Shown here one piece after another: positions 7,543 to 15,239 of a DNA stretch of 26,409 nt. Under the pieces are notes generated by a model that was not told where the DNA came from, did no database searches, and saw nothing but the letters and a program-made list of their open reading frames with translations. Position 1 is the first letter of the stretch; every line of letters begins with the position of its first letter. Position numbers and translations under genes: made by a program. The DNA comes from CAZGCA01 sp964524145 (GTDB lineage: Bacteria > Hydrogenedentota > CAZGCA01): NCBI GenBank assembly GCA_964524145.1, contig CAZGCA010000086.1, positions 1-26,409 of the forward strand, given 5' to 3'.

Positions 7543-8606
7543 GTGCGCCGGGGCGTTCGCGAGTCGCAGAGCCGGCGAATATACTCCTCGGCGAGCTCGA
7601 GGTCTTTCACCGCATCCTGGATAGGCGAGAGGCTCTCGCCACCCGTGCGGACGGTCTCGACGAACAGGCGCGCCTGCTCGCGCATGCTCCACTTCGGCTG
7701 GATGACAGGCCGTTCGTAGACTGCACCGCCGTCCGCGTAGTGGTAGAGCTCTACGTCGCCCGCACGCTGGCGGGCGAGCGGAGCAGGGAGTGATAACCGG
7801 ATGCGTCCCTGGCCGAAATGCGCTTCGTAGAACTCGTGCCATTCGTCGGCAACTGTGTACGTGGCCATCTCGAGCACGACTGGCACGCCCGAAACCGAGC
7901 GCCCGGCCAGCATCACGCCACTGGGGTCCGCGTACTCGACGCTATAGTCTTCGCCCAGCAGGTACCGGATCAAGTTCACCTGGTGGATGTAGTAGTTTAT
8001 GAACTCCCAGTACTGGCGACCCTGTTTCTCATCCATCCATTCCGGCGGCAGATCGCTCAGCGTTTGGCCGTAGTCGGCGGTGTCGCCCAGGTTGATCGAC
8101 GGTTCAGTCTGGAACGTCCAGTCGCCGGGCGGCATCGTCACGCGAAGGTAGGTGATCGGACCGTATGGCTCTGTTTCGCGCCACTCGGCAATGGTGTCCC
8201 GCACGAGCCGGCTGGCCGGATCGCACCGTTTCATATAGCCGACGTGGTAGATGGACCTTTTCTGCTCGACCATCTTCTGCAACTGGCGGCCAGTCTCGAT
8301 GTTGATACAGAGCGGTTTCTCGGTGAGCAGTGGCAGGCCGGTTTCTAGTATATCGGGTAAGACGGTGGCATGTAGCCCAAAGTCGAGGATCGCGACCACT
8401 GCGTCGAGTTGCGCTTCAGCAAGCATCTCCCGATGGTCGCGGTATACTCGCTTGATACCGTACCGCTGGGCAACCGCGTGCGCGGTCTTGGTACGACCTT
8501 CGGCCAGCGCCTCGAGCTCGACGTTCTCGAGTGTCGCGTAGTTGGCGATGTGGGCCTGCTGGCCCATGAAGCCGGAGCCGACAAATCCAATCCTGGTCCT
8601 GCTCAT
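7539..8606 (-). CDS. Gfo/Idh/MocA-family oxidoreductase
   Basis: Protein of 355 residues of the Gfo/Idh/MocA dehydrogenase family. The N-terminal Rossmann motif GFVGSGFMGQQAH (about 7-19) binds NAD(P). EKPLCIN (about 95-101) is the family's EKP signature with its catalytic lysine. The C-terminal half carries an IHQVNLIRYLLG helix (about 206-217) in place of the usual D-x-G-x-H-x-x-D motif, with H207 in the histidine position. Family members oxidise or reduce sugars, inositols and amino sugars; the substrate is not readable. It is cytoplasmic with no Tat signal, unlike many planctomycete homologues. Start supported by GGAG 8 nt upstream. It follows the FG-GAP gene by 45 nt and is probably the last gene of the sulfatase cluster. 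Confidence 0.9.
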   Translation of the reverse strand: MSRTRIGFVGSGFMGQQAHIANYATLENVELEALAEGRTKTAHAVAQRYGIKRVYRDHREMLAEAQLDAVVAILDFGLHATVLPDILETGLPLLTEKPLCINIETGRQLQKMVEQKRSIYHVGYMKRCDPASRLVRDTIAEWRETEPYGPITYLRVTMPPGDWTFQTEPSINLGDTADYGQTLSDLPPEWMDEKQGRQYWEFINYYIHQVNLIRYLLGEDYSVEYADPSGVMLAGRSVSGVPVVLEMATYTVADEWHEFYEAHFGQGRIRLSLPAPLARQRAGDVELYHYADGGAVYERPVIQPKWSMREQARLFVETVRTGGESLSPIQDAVKDLELAEEYIRRLCDSRTPRRT

Positions 8607-8651
8607 CCTGATATCTCCGTTACCATGCTGCTTGGTTGTTACGCCCAGCGC

Positions 8652-9740
8652 CTACGTCCCTAGATTCTCGAAGAGGTACAAACCGTCCTTGCCCGCTGCG
8701 ACGATGTCGAGCCGGCCGTTGCCGTTGATGTCGGCAAGGGCGAAATGAATGCCGCATCCAGTCGCTTCGGGCACGGGGCCGCAGTCGATCACGTGCTTCT
8801 CGAACGTGCCATCCCTAAACTTGAAATAGTAGATGCCCGTGGGATCGTCCGTGCCGGGATCGTTGCCGTTGTGTGCGCGATATCGTTTGCCGGTGATAAC
8901 CTCGGGTTCGCCGTCCCTGTCGATGTCCGCCAGTTGCAGGTCGTGGTACTGCGAGGAGCGGGGATCGATCTCGTGGCGTGTCCACGTCCGGTTGCTGGCC
9001 CCGTCGCGCCCCTGTTCCCACCAGTCCAGGCCGTAATCGTGCGCCTGGCCGACAACGAGGTCAGTCAGCCCGTCGCCGTTCACGTCGTAGACAAGTATCT
9101 CGATACTGGCGGCTCGGAGATCGAACTCGTTGTGAAACGTCCATTTTCCGTTCACCCGATCCTCCGGCGCTTCGAGCCAGCCGCTGCAAAGCACGATGTC
9201 CTTGCGGCCGTCACCGTTCACATCGCCGAACCCGAGGCCGTGCCCGCTTGGTTCGGGGCTGGCAGCGATCACATGCTTTTCAAACCGGCCCGTTCCTTTG
9301 CCGTCGGCATCACGAACGAGCTTGTACCAGGCCTGCCGCGTGCCTGGCGTGTTGGGAACGATCTCGAGTTCGCCGTCGCCGTCGACGTCGAACAAGCGGG
9401 TGGTCTCGATGTTGCCGCACCGGGCGATATCGTGGACGCGCCAGTTCTCGGGAGATTTGCCGCCCGGATTCTCGCGCCACCGCAACACCTCGCCGAACCA
9501 GCCGCCGGTGACGATATCGATGTAGCCGTCGCCGTTGACGTCCATCGGCAGGTCGGAAAAGTCGTCGTAGTACTCGCCTTCCTGTTGCACGTCGCATATC
9601 TTGTGTTTGACCCAGTCCGGCCCCTCGTACCAGTACTCGCCGCAGACGATATCGAGTGCGCCGTCGTTGTTGACGTCAAAAACAGACGCCGCCTCGTATC
9701 TGACATCATCGATCAACGCCTTGCGAAACCTTACGCTCAT
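8652..9740 (-). CDS. FG-GAP/VCBS repeat protein, seven repeats, no signal peptide
   Basis: Protein of 362 residues from the preferred ATG at 9740, which has a near-perfect AAGGAGG ribosome site 6 nt upstream; an in-frame ATG at 9812 adds 24 residues with no gain. Seven calcium-binding-like repeats of the form D-x-[DN]-x-[DN]-G are spaced along the chain: DVNNDGALDIV, DVNGDGYIDIV, DVDGDGELEIV, DVNGDGRKDIV, DVNGDGLTDLV, DIDRDGEPEVI and DINGNGRLDIV. Seven repeats would close a seven-bladed beta-propeller. Proteins of this type are usually exported, yet neither start gives a signal peptide, so the location is puzzling. It may bind carbohydrate or protein partners; no catalytic motif is seen. It lies between the sulfatase-fold genes and the oxidoreductase on one strand. 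Confidence 0.85.
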   Translation of the reverse strand: MSVRFRKALIDDVRYEAASVFDVNNDGALDIVCGEYWYEGPDWVKHKICDVQQEGEYYDDFSDLPMDVNGDGYIDIVTGGWFGEVLRWRENPGGKSPENWRVHDIARCGNIETTRLFDVDGDGELEIVPNTPGTRQAWYKLVRDADGKGTGRFEKHVIAASPEPSGHGLGFGDVNGDGRKDIVLCSGWLEAPEDRVNGKWTFHNEFDLRAASIEILVYDVNGDGLTDLVVGQAHDYGLDWWEQGRDGASNRTWTRHEIDPRSSQYHDLQLADIDRDGEPEVITGKRYRAHNGNDPGTDDPTGIYYFKFRDGTFEKHVIDCGPVPEATGCGIHFALADINGNGRLDIVAAGKDGLYLFENLGT

Positions 9741-9842
9741 AGTTGCCTCCTTGTTGATACGTGCTGTCGGCTTAGCCTTACAGTGGCTCTCCTTTGCCGC
9801 ATAGTAGCTCATCAGTTTCGGGCATGTCCTGGACCGGATCGA

Positions 9843-12242
9843 TCAGATATATCCCAGCGCCTTCATCCGGCGTTTGTCGTCCTCGGTCAGATGCGGGACT
9901 TCCGGTTCGCCCGGCTTCGTGAGCGCGCGTTGCCTGGCCGCGGCTTTCAGAAACGAGTCCAGCAACTCGCGGTAGTGGTCCACCCGCTTCTCGTTCTGCG
10001 GTGCGATGTCGTTCTCTTCACCGGGATCGGCACGGAGATTGTAGAACTCTTCCGTTTGATCTTTCTCATAGGTAATGTACTTCTCATCGTCGGTCCGGAC
10101 CGAACGCCTCCACCACTTGACCGTCTTGGGCAGCTCGAACGGGTTCTGCTTCCTATCCCATGGGCCCAGTTCGCTCACGGCGATTGTCCTGTTGTACTGC
10201 TCCCCCACGTCGGAGGCGTTGAGCAACGGCAACAAGCTCTCGCAGCCGGGTGGAATGGCGCCCTTGTCCCCGACGATTTCTGCGACCGTGGCGTATAGGT
10301 CCGTCATGGACACCTCGCGGGTCACGCGGCCGGTCGGCGGGCGAGAGTCGGCAAGTCTGATGATAAGAGGAACCCGGAGCTGCTCGTCGTAGAGCGTGTC
10401 ACCATGCTTGATGCCGCCGTGTTCCCAGAACTCCTCGCCATGGTCTGAGAAGATGATGACCACAGTCTCGTTCAGCAGATCCATCTCCCGGAGTCGGTTC
10501 AGAAAGGAACCGACGATCTCATCTGTGTACGCTATTTCACCGTCGTACAGCGCCTCAAAGTGTACTTTGTCAGCATCCGAAAGTCCGGGGAGAGTAGGTT
10601 TGCTCGTTCTATAGTCCTTGCCTACCCGTCCAATGTAGTCGGGGTCGAACATGGTCGCGAAACGTTTCGGAGGCATGTAGGGCTCGTGAGTCTGATATGT
10701 GTGCACGAACAGAAGGAACGGCAGGTTGCGGTGACGCCTGAGCCAGTCGAGGGCATGCTCGAACGTTTCCTCTGCGGCTCCAACAGCGAACGGCGTCTTG
10801 CCGTCAGAATACAGCTCGAACCCTTGTGCAAACCCGAGCCAGGCTCCGACATACGTTCCTTCCGTGTAGGCGGCAGTCAAATAGCCGCGCTCGCGCGCCG
10901 CCTCGGCAAAGGTTTTCTCTTCTTCTCTGATCGAAGGTCCCCATGGGAAAACGGTCGCGCCGTGGACAGAAGGAGTCAACCCGGTGAACATGGATGCGTG
11001 CGAAGGCAGTGTCCACGATGAGGGCGCTATGGCGTTTTCGAACAAGTATGCACCTGCAGCAAACCTGTCAATGTTCGGGCTTGTCTTTCGATGGTACCCG
11101 TAACATCCCAAATGGTCAGCTCGCAACGTGTCCAGGGACACCAGCACGAGGTTAGGCCGGTTGTCCCCCGCTCTGGTTTTCGCAGGGTAAACGATCGGGC
11201 TGCTCCACACCGGCGAGTTGAGCGATTGCCACTCGGGCTCGTTCTCTCCCTCTTTTTGGCCGTTAACGCTCTCCGTCCGGAAAACAAAACGCACGCGAGA
11301 CCCTGCAAGTTCTGATAGATCGAGACTTGCATCTACCCAACCGGGCTCGAAGTCGGTGGAGAGTGGGTTCAACATCTGGCCAAAAAGTGTTTTGCGGACT
11401 CCGTTGAGTTCTGCGGAGACAGTGAACCGCACGCCGGATGCCGGTGTTCCGGGCGCTTCATCTTCGAACCCGATGCCGAACTGAAGCCGGGCTGATTGAG
11501 GGATGCGGACCTCTTTCGTCACGTATTCCTGGGGTAGAGGTATCACCTCTCTGGCCCACGCTCTCACCATGCGATCGCTCGCCTGCGTCGGCGGAACCTG
11601 GATCCTTTTCTCTGCCAGAGCACGAGCATCCCGGTCCGCTGGCAGCGGCACGCACACAGTATTCGGAACCCTTTTCCCTCCTGAGAACCCTTCGGAAGAA
11701 GGTTTCTCAAGCCATATCTTGATGCCTGCGGCCTCCGGGCTTACCTTCTCGAGATCCGCAAGCGAGCCAAGAGGTATTGTCCCGTCCTGGCCCACTTCGA
11801 GCATCTGGGGCTCGCTTCTGTACGGTGCGGAAAGCACGTTGCGCGTTTCATACGCTGTGTATGCCTTTGTCTCGTGCCACCTGTTGCCGGGAACGACATC
11901 CTCGACAAACCGGTGGAATAATTCATCGGGCGATGTGCCGGAGCAGCTTGCACACACCAGCAGCGCCGTGGATAAAAGCCAGTTCGGTAACGGCAATGCT
12001 GCGAGCTTGGACAACGCGTCCTTCCGCCTGTCAGCCTGTTGCTTTTCCCGGTCAACGAGCGCTGCCGGACCTGGTGCGGCCGGCTCAGGAGAGGGCTGCT
12101 TTGCAGGACGGCGATATACACCGGTGATGATGCCGTAGGGAAACAGCTTGTTCCTGTGGGAAAAGTACACATAGGAGTATGAAGCGACAACGAGGAGATG
12201 AACAAACCCTGTTCTGAATACTCTCTTCCTGACCATACGCAT
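9843..12242 (-). CDS. Sulfatase-fold hydrolase, copy 1, with extra N-terminal segment
   Basis: Protein of 799 residues. The C-terminal half (about 363-690) is a sulfatase-fold (alkaline phosphatase superfamily) domain: metal ligand D371 in SLDTLRADHLG, nucleophile region WTLPSHASMFTG (410-421) and the FSDHGEEFWEHGG metal site (D600, H601). The nucleophile position is T411 where sulfatases have Cys or Ser, so formylglycine cannot form and phosphate- or sulfate-ester cleavage by Thr is more likely. Residues about 240-325 form a beta-sandwich-like domain. A lipoprotein-like signal (STALLVCASC, C100) lies inside the protein. The 76 residues before it (a transmembrane helix at about 12-28 and a Pro-rich linker) have no counterpart in copy 2, and the ATG at 12242 has a poor ribosome site. 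A TTG at 12014 with GGAAG 6 nt upstream would give a 723-residue lipoprotein. Confidence 0.85.
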   Translation of the reverse strand: MRMVRKRVFRTGFVHLLVVASYSYVYFSHRNKLFPYGIITGVYRRPAKQPSPEPAAPGPAALVDREKQQADRRKDALSKLAALPLPNWLLSTALLVCASCSGTSPDELFHRFVEDVVPGNRWHETKAYTAYETRNVLSAPYRSEPQMLEVGQDGTIPLGSLADLEKVSPEAAGIKIWLEKPSSEGFSGGKRVPNTVCVPLPADRDARALAEKRIQVPPTQASDRMVRAWAREVIPLPQEYVTKEVRIPQSARLQFGIGFEDEAPGTPASGVRFTVSAELNGVRKTLFGQMLNPLSTDFEPGWVDASLDLSELAGSRVRFVFRTESVNGQKEGENEPEWQSLNSPVWSSPIVYPAKTRAGDNRPNLVLVSLDTLRADHLGCYGYHRKTSPNIDRFAAGAYLFENAIAPSSWTLPSHASMFTGLTPSVHGATVFPWGPSIREEEKTFAEAARERGYLTAAYTEGTYVGAWLGFAQGFELYSDGKTPFAVGAAEETFEHALDWLRRHRNLPFLLFVHTYQTHEPYMPPKRFATMFDPDYIGRVGKDYRTSKPTLPGLSDADKVHFEALYDGEIAYTDEIVGSFLNRLREMDLLNETVVIIFSDHGEEFWEHGGIKHGDTLYDEQLRVPLIIRLADSRPPTGRVTREVSMTDLYATVAEIVGDKGAIPPGCESLLPLLNASDVGEQYNRTIAVSELGPWDRKQNPFELPKTVKWWRRSVRTDDEKYITYEKDQTEEFYNLRADPGEENDIAPQNEKRVDHYRELLDSFLKAAARQRALTKPGEPEVPHLTEDDKRRMKALGYI
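11284..11956. repeat. Long direct repeat, copy 1 (identical to 13766-14438)
   Basis: Line-by-line comparison shows no difference between this 673-nt block and the block 2482 nt downstream. Just outside it, the 120 nt at 11161-11280 differ from their counterpart at 10 positions. The repeat covers residues about 97-319 of this gene and 27-249 of its tandem paralogue. Confidence 0.9.
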
Positions 12243-12321
12243 TCTCAGAGGTTTGCCGAGACGGCTCCGTTCACTTTAGGCGCATCAGCCGGGTCAGCCG
12301 GTGATGCGCGAAACCGATCAT
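12243..12321 (-). other. Inter-sulfatase gap with a hairpin
   Basis: After the stop of copy 2, the sequence folds as GCGCATCA (12280-12287) with TGATGCGC (12302-12309), with inner CCGG pairs. No T-tract follows on the minus strand, so this may be a weak terminator, an attenuator between the two paralogues or an mRNA-stabilising stem. Confidence 0.4.
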
Positions 12322-14514
12322 TCAGATATATCCTAGCGCTTTCATCCGGCGTTTGTCATCCTCGGTCAGATGTGGAACCTTCGGCTCGCCCGGCTGCGAG
12401 AGCTCGCGTTGCGTGGCGGCGGCTTTCAGAAACGAGTCCAGCAACTCACGGTAGTGGTCCAGCCGCTTTTCGTTCTGCGGTGCGACGTCGTTCTCTTCGC
12501 CGGGGTCAGTACGCAGATTGTAGAGCTCTTCCGTTTGGCCTTTCTCATAGGTAATATACTTCTCATCGTCGGTCCGGACCGAACGCATCCACCATTTGAC
12601 CGTCTTGGGCTGCTCGAACGGGTTCTTCTTCCTGGTCTCACATGGGCTCAGTTCGCTCACGATGGTTTTCTTCTCGTAACGACCCTGCGTGTCGGACGCA
12701 CTGAGCAACGGCAACAAGCTCTCGCAGCCGGGTGGACCGGCGTCGTTGTCACCGATGATCTCTGCGACCGTCGCATAGAGGTCCGTCATGGACACCTCAC
12801 GGGTCACGCGACGGATCGGCGGATGATCGCCGGGAAATCTGATGATAAGAGGAACCCGGAGCTGCTCGTCGTAGAGTGTTTCACCATGCGAGGTGCCGCC
12901 GTGTTCCCAGAACTCCTCGCCATGGTCGGAGAAGATGATGACCGCAGTGTCGTCCAGCAATTCCATCTCCCGGAGTCGGTTCAGGAAGGAGCCGACGATC
13001 TCATCTGTGTAAGCTATCTCACCGTCGTACAGCGCCTCAAAGTGTGCCTTGTCCGCATCCGAAAGTCCGGGGAGAGTAGGTTTGCTCGTTCTATAGTCCT
13101 TGCCTACCCGTCCGGTGTAGTCGGGGTCGAACATGGTGGCGAAACGTTTCGGAGGCGTGTACGGGGCGTGAGTCTGATACGTGTGCACGAAGAGAAGGAA
13201 CGGCAGGCTACCGTGTCTCCTGAGCCAGTCGAGGGCATACTCGAACGTTTCCTCTGCGGCTCCAACAGCGAACGGCTTTTTGCCGTCAGAATATAGCTCG
13301 AACCCCTGTGCAAACCCATGCGCAGCTCGGACATACCCTCCTTCCGTGTAGGCAGCAGTCAAATAGCCGCGCTCACGTGCCACCTCGGCAAGGGTTCTCT
13401 CCTGTTCTCTGATCGAAGGTCCCCATGGAAACACGGTCGCACCGTGGACAGAAGGTGTCAATCCGGTGAACATGGATGCGTGCGAGGGCAACGTCCAGGA
13501 TGAGGATGCTATGGCGTTCTCGAACAAGTATGCACCTGCAGCAAACTTGTCAATGTTCGGGCTTGTCTTGCGATGGTACCCGTAACATCCCAGATGGTCA
13601 GCTCGCAACGTGTCCAGGCAAACGAGCACGAGGTTCGGCCGCTTGTCCTCCTCTCTGGCTTTCGCAGGGCAAAGGATCGGGCTGCTCCACACCGGCGAGT
13701 TGAGCGATTGCCATTCGGGCTCGTTCTCTCCCCCTTTCTGGCCGTGACCGCTCTCCGTCCGGAAGACAAAACGCACGCGAGACCCTGCAAGTTCTGATAG
13801 ATCGAGACTTGCATCTACCCAACCGGGCTCGAAGTCGGTGGAGAGTGGGTTCAACATCTGGCCAAAAAGTGTTTTGCGGACTCCGTTGAGTTCTGCGGAG
13901 ACAGTGAACCGCACGCCGGATGCCGGTGTTCCGGGCGCTTCATCTTCGAACCCGATGCCGAACTGAAGCCGGGCTGATTGAGGGATGCGGACCTCTTTCG
14001 TCACGTATTCCTGGGGTAGAGGTATCACCTCTCTGGCCCACGCTCTCACCATGCGATCGCTCGCCTGCGTCGGCGGAACCTGGATCCTTTTCTCTGCCAG
14101 AGCACGAGCATCCCGGTCCGCTGGCAGCGGCACGCACACAGTATTCGGAACCCTTTTCCCTCCTGAGAACCCTTCGGAAGAAGGTTTCTCAAGCCATATC
14201 TTGATGCCTGCGGCCTCCGGGCTTACCTTCTCGAGATCCGCAAGCGAGCCAAGAGGTATTGTCCCGTCCTGGCCCACTTCGAGCATCTGGGGCTCGCTTC
14301 TGTACGGTGCGGAAAGCACGTTGCGCGTTTCATACGCTGTGTATGCCTTTGTCTCGTGCCACCTGTTGCCGGGAACGACATCCTCGACAAACCGGTGGAA
14401 TAATTCATCGGGCGATGTGCCGGAGCAGCTTGCACACAGCAGGAGCGCCGCTGACACCAGCCGGTTCCGTAACCGCAATCTCCGTCTTAGCTGTTTTCTG
14501 TTCCGTTTGCCCAT
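12322..14514 (-). CDS. Sulfatase-fold hydrolase lipoprotein, copy 2
   Basis: Protein of 730 residues and tandem paralogue of the preceding gene. A basic N-terminus (eleven Arg/Lys in the first 18 residues), a hydrophobic stretch and CASC (C30) make a probable lipoprotein signal, though Cys at -3 is unusual. A beta-sandwich-like domain (about 170-255) precedes the sulfatase-fold domain (about 293-620). Visible sites are D301 in CLDTLRADHLG, T341 in WTLPSHASMFTG at the nucleophile position, and D530/H531 in FSDHGEEFWEHGG. Thr in place of Cys or Ser means it is not a classical formylglycine sulfatase; a phosphodiesterase, phosphotransferase or atypical esterase role is possible. The start has GGAG 9 nt upstream and a promoter 53-81 nt upstream, so copy 2 is the first gene of this cluster. 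Residues about 27-249 are encoded by DNA identical to copy 1. Confidence 0.9.
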   Translation of the reverse strand: MGKRNRKQLRRRLRLRNRLVSAALLLCASCSGTSPDELFHRFVEDVVPGNRWHETKAYTAYETRNVLSAPYRSEPQMLEVGQDGTIPLGSLADLEKVSPEAAGIKIWLEKPSSEGFSGGKRVPNTVCVPLPADRDARALAEKRIQVPPTQASDRMVRAWAREVIPLPQEYVTKEVRIPQSARLQFGIGFEDEAPGTPASGVRFTVSAELNGVRKTLFGQMLNPLSTDFEPGWVDASLDLSELAGSRVRFVFRTESGHGQKGGENEPEWQSLNSPVWSSPILCPAKAREEDKRPNLVLVCLDTLRADHLGCYGYHRKTSPNIDKFAAGAYLFENAIASSSWTLPSHASMFTGLTPSVHGATVFPWGPSIREQERTLAEVARERGYLTAAYTEGGYVRAAHGFAQGFELYSDGKKPFAVGAAEETFEYALDWLRRHGSLPFLLFVHTYQTHAPYTPPKRFATMFDPDYTGRVGKDYRTSKPTLPGLSDADKAHFEALYDGEIAYTDEIVGSFLNRLREMELLDDTAVIIFSDHGEEFWEHGGTSHGETLYDEQLRVPLIIRFPGDHPPIRRVTREVSMTDLYATVAEIIGDNDAGPPGCESLLPLLSASDTQGRYEKKTIVSELSPCETRKKNPFEQPKTVKWWMRSVRTDDEKYITYEKGQTEELYNLRTDPGEENDVAPQNEKRLDHYRELLDSFLKAAATQRELSQPGEPKVPHLTEDDKRRMKALGYI
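13766..14438. repeat. Long direct repeat, copy 2 (identical to 11284-11956)
   Basis: Partner of the 673-nt block in the paralogous gene, in the same orientation at a constant offset of 2482. Homology continues on both sides but with frequent substitutions, which points to recent gene conversion or unequal crossing-over limited to this tract. Confidence 0.9.
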
Positions 14515-14566
14515 GAGTGCGAGCTCCGATCCTCAGCCGTTCTTCCCATCGCACAACATCGATTTC

Positions 14567-14595
14567 AGCATACTCGGTCCGAGCGGAATAGTCAA
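14567..14595 (-). promoter_or_regulatory. Sigma70-type promoter TTGACT-17-TATGCT
   Basis: Minus strand: -35 TTGACT (14590-14595), 17-nt spacer, -10 TATGCT (14567-14572). The start point would be about 46 nt before the ATG of the copy-2 sulfatase-fold gene. It is probably the head promoter of the cluster that runs down to 7539. Confidence 0.6.
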
Positions 14596-14895
14596 ACAAC
14601 GGGAACCTGGTAACCATTCATTAGAGCAACGGTTCGTCCTGGGCGACATCCCTCACGGTGATACCCTCAACGGCTGCTTCAAGCAGATAAACCTATCTGA
14701 ATTGGGGTGAATCCCCACCAAGCTGGTCAGAGAGAGAGTACGCTCAAAGTTGCTCGATAACTTCCGATTGGTTACTCGTGGATTGGGGTTGACGTTGGGG
14801 TGTCGTATGTGGCAGCGTAGTATGGGCGATGGGCAGCGGGATTGGATAGGGAACTGACGTGCTGGAAGTGAACCATTGGTTAAGGGGGTGCGACA
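14596..14895 (+). other. Divergent intergenic region before the ferredoxin gene
   Basis: I see no convincing protein or tRNA here. A small hairpin (TGGGG-tgaat-CCCCA, 14703-14717) is present. A weak plus-strand promoter candidate is TTGGGG (14795-14800), 17 nt, TAGTAT (14818-14823), about 70 nt before the ferredoxin ATG. The rest is unremarkable. Confidence 0.3.
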
Positions 14896-15069
14896 ATGGT
14901 AAAGGTTGACCCGGGGCTCTGTACAGGCTGCGAATTGTGTCTGGCCGTCTGTCCGGTCGAGGCTATATCGATGGAGGACGATACGGCCGTCATCGATCAG
15001 GACGTATGCACGGAGTGCGAAACGTGCGTCGACGAGTGTCCGGAGGACGCCATAGAGGTCGACGGGTAG
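14896..15069 (+). CDS. Small 2[4Fe-4S] ferredoxin
   Basis: A 57-residue protein. Two CxxCxxCxxxCP motifs are complete: C9, C12, C15, C19 followed by P20, and C38, C41, C44, C48 followed by P49. These are the ligands of two [4Fe-4S] clusters, as in clostridial-type low-potential ferredoxins. The chain is otherwise acidic, as usual for electron carriers. The start is fixed by AAGGGGGTG 5-7 nt upstream of the ATG. It would move electrons in the cytoplasm for an oxidoreductase, but no obvious partner enzyme is in the window and it stands alone on the plus strand, divergent from the sulfatase cluster and convergent with the kinase gene. It indicates some anaerobic or low-potential metabolism. Confidence 0.93.
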   Translation: MVKVDPGLCTGCELCLAVCPVEAISMEDDTAVIDQDVCTECETCVDECPEDAIEVDG

Positions 15070-15134
15070 CTGCTCGATAGCACTCGCGTTTTCGGTATTC
15101 GATTGGTCACATCCAGCTGACGGTGTCTGTGCCG

Positions 15135-15171
15135 GAGCGGTGTGCACGAACCGCTCGACCCCACCTTTTCA
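15135..15171 (+). terminator. Possible terminator after the ferredoxin gene
   Basis: Stem GAGCGGT (15135-15141) pairs with ACCGCTC (15150-15156) around an 8-nt loop, followed after 10 nt by CCTTTT. It lies 65 nt past the ferredoxin stop. The gap before the T-run makes this only a moderate candidate. Confidence 0.4.
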
Positions 15172-15180
15172 GAACATTTG

Positions 15181-15208
15181 GCAGGACGGTCGAATTGACA
15201 CGTCCTGC
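15181..15208. terminator. Hairpin between convergent ferredoxin and kinase genes
   Basis: GCAGGACG (15181-15188) and CGTCCTGC (15201-15208) form a perfect 8-bp stem with a 12-nt loop, 32 nt past the kinase stop. There is no clear T-tract on either strand; possibly a bidirectional transcript end. Confidence 0.35.
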
Positions 15209-15239
15209 GAGGATATAGCGGTAACTCCACGCTACGGAC

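Noticed and set aside
8745..10298. Long plus-strand open frame (517 codons) opposite the FG-GAP and sulfatase-fold genes
   Set aside because: It spans the antisense of two well-supported genes and the gap between them, has no recognisable domain, and arises from GC-rich codon bias on the other strand.
14695..14730. Resemblance to an FMN-riboswitch segment (GGGGTGAATCCCCACC)
   Set aside because: Only one short hairpin matches; the remaining conserved FMN-element stems and the expected riboflavin gene are absent.
14653..15147. Minus-strand open frame of 164 codons over the ferredoxin
   Set aside because: The ferredoxin on the plus strand has all eight cysteine ligands and a good ribosome site; the opposite frame resembles nothing.
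15143..15156. 14-nt match (reverse complement) to 21203-21216
   Set aside because: A single short shared word in two intergenic regions; one copy is part of a hairpin, the other is not, so chance or a trivial repeat fragment is likely.
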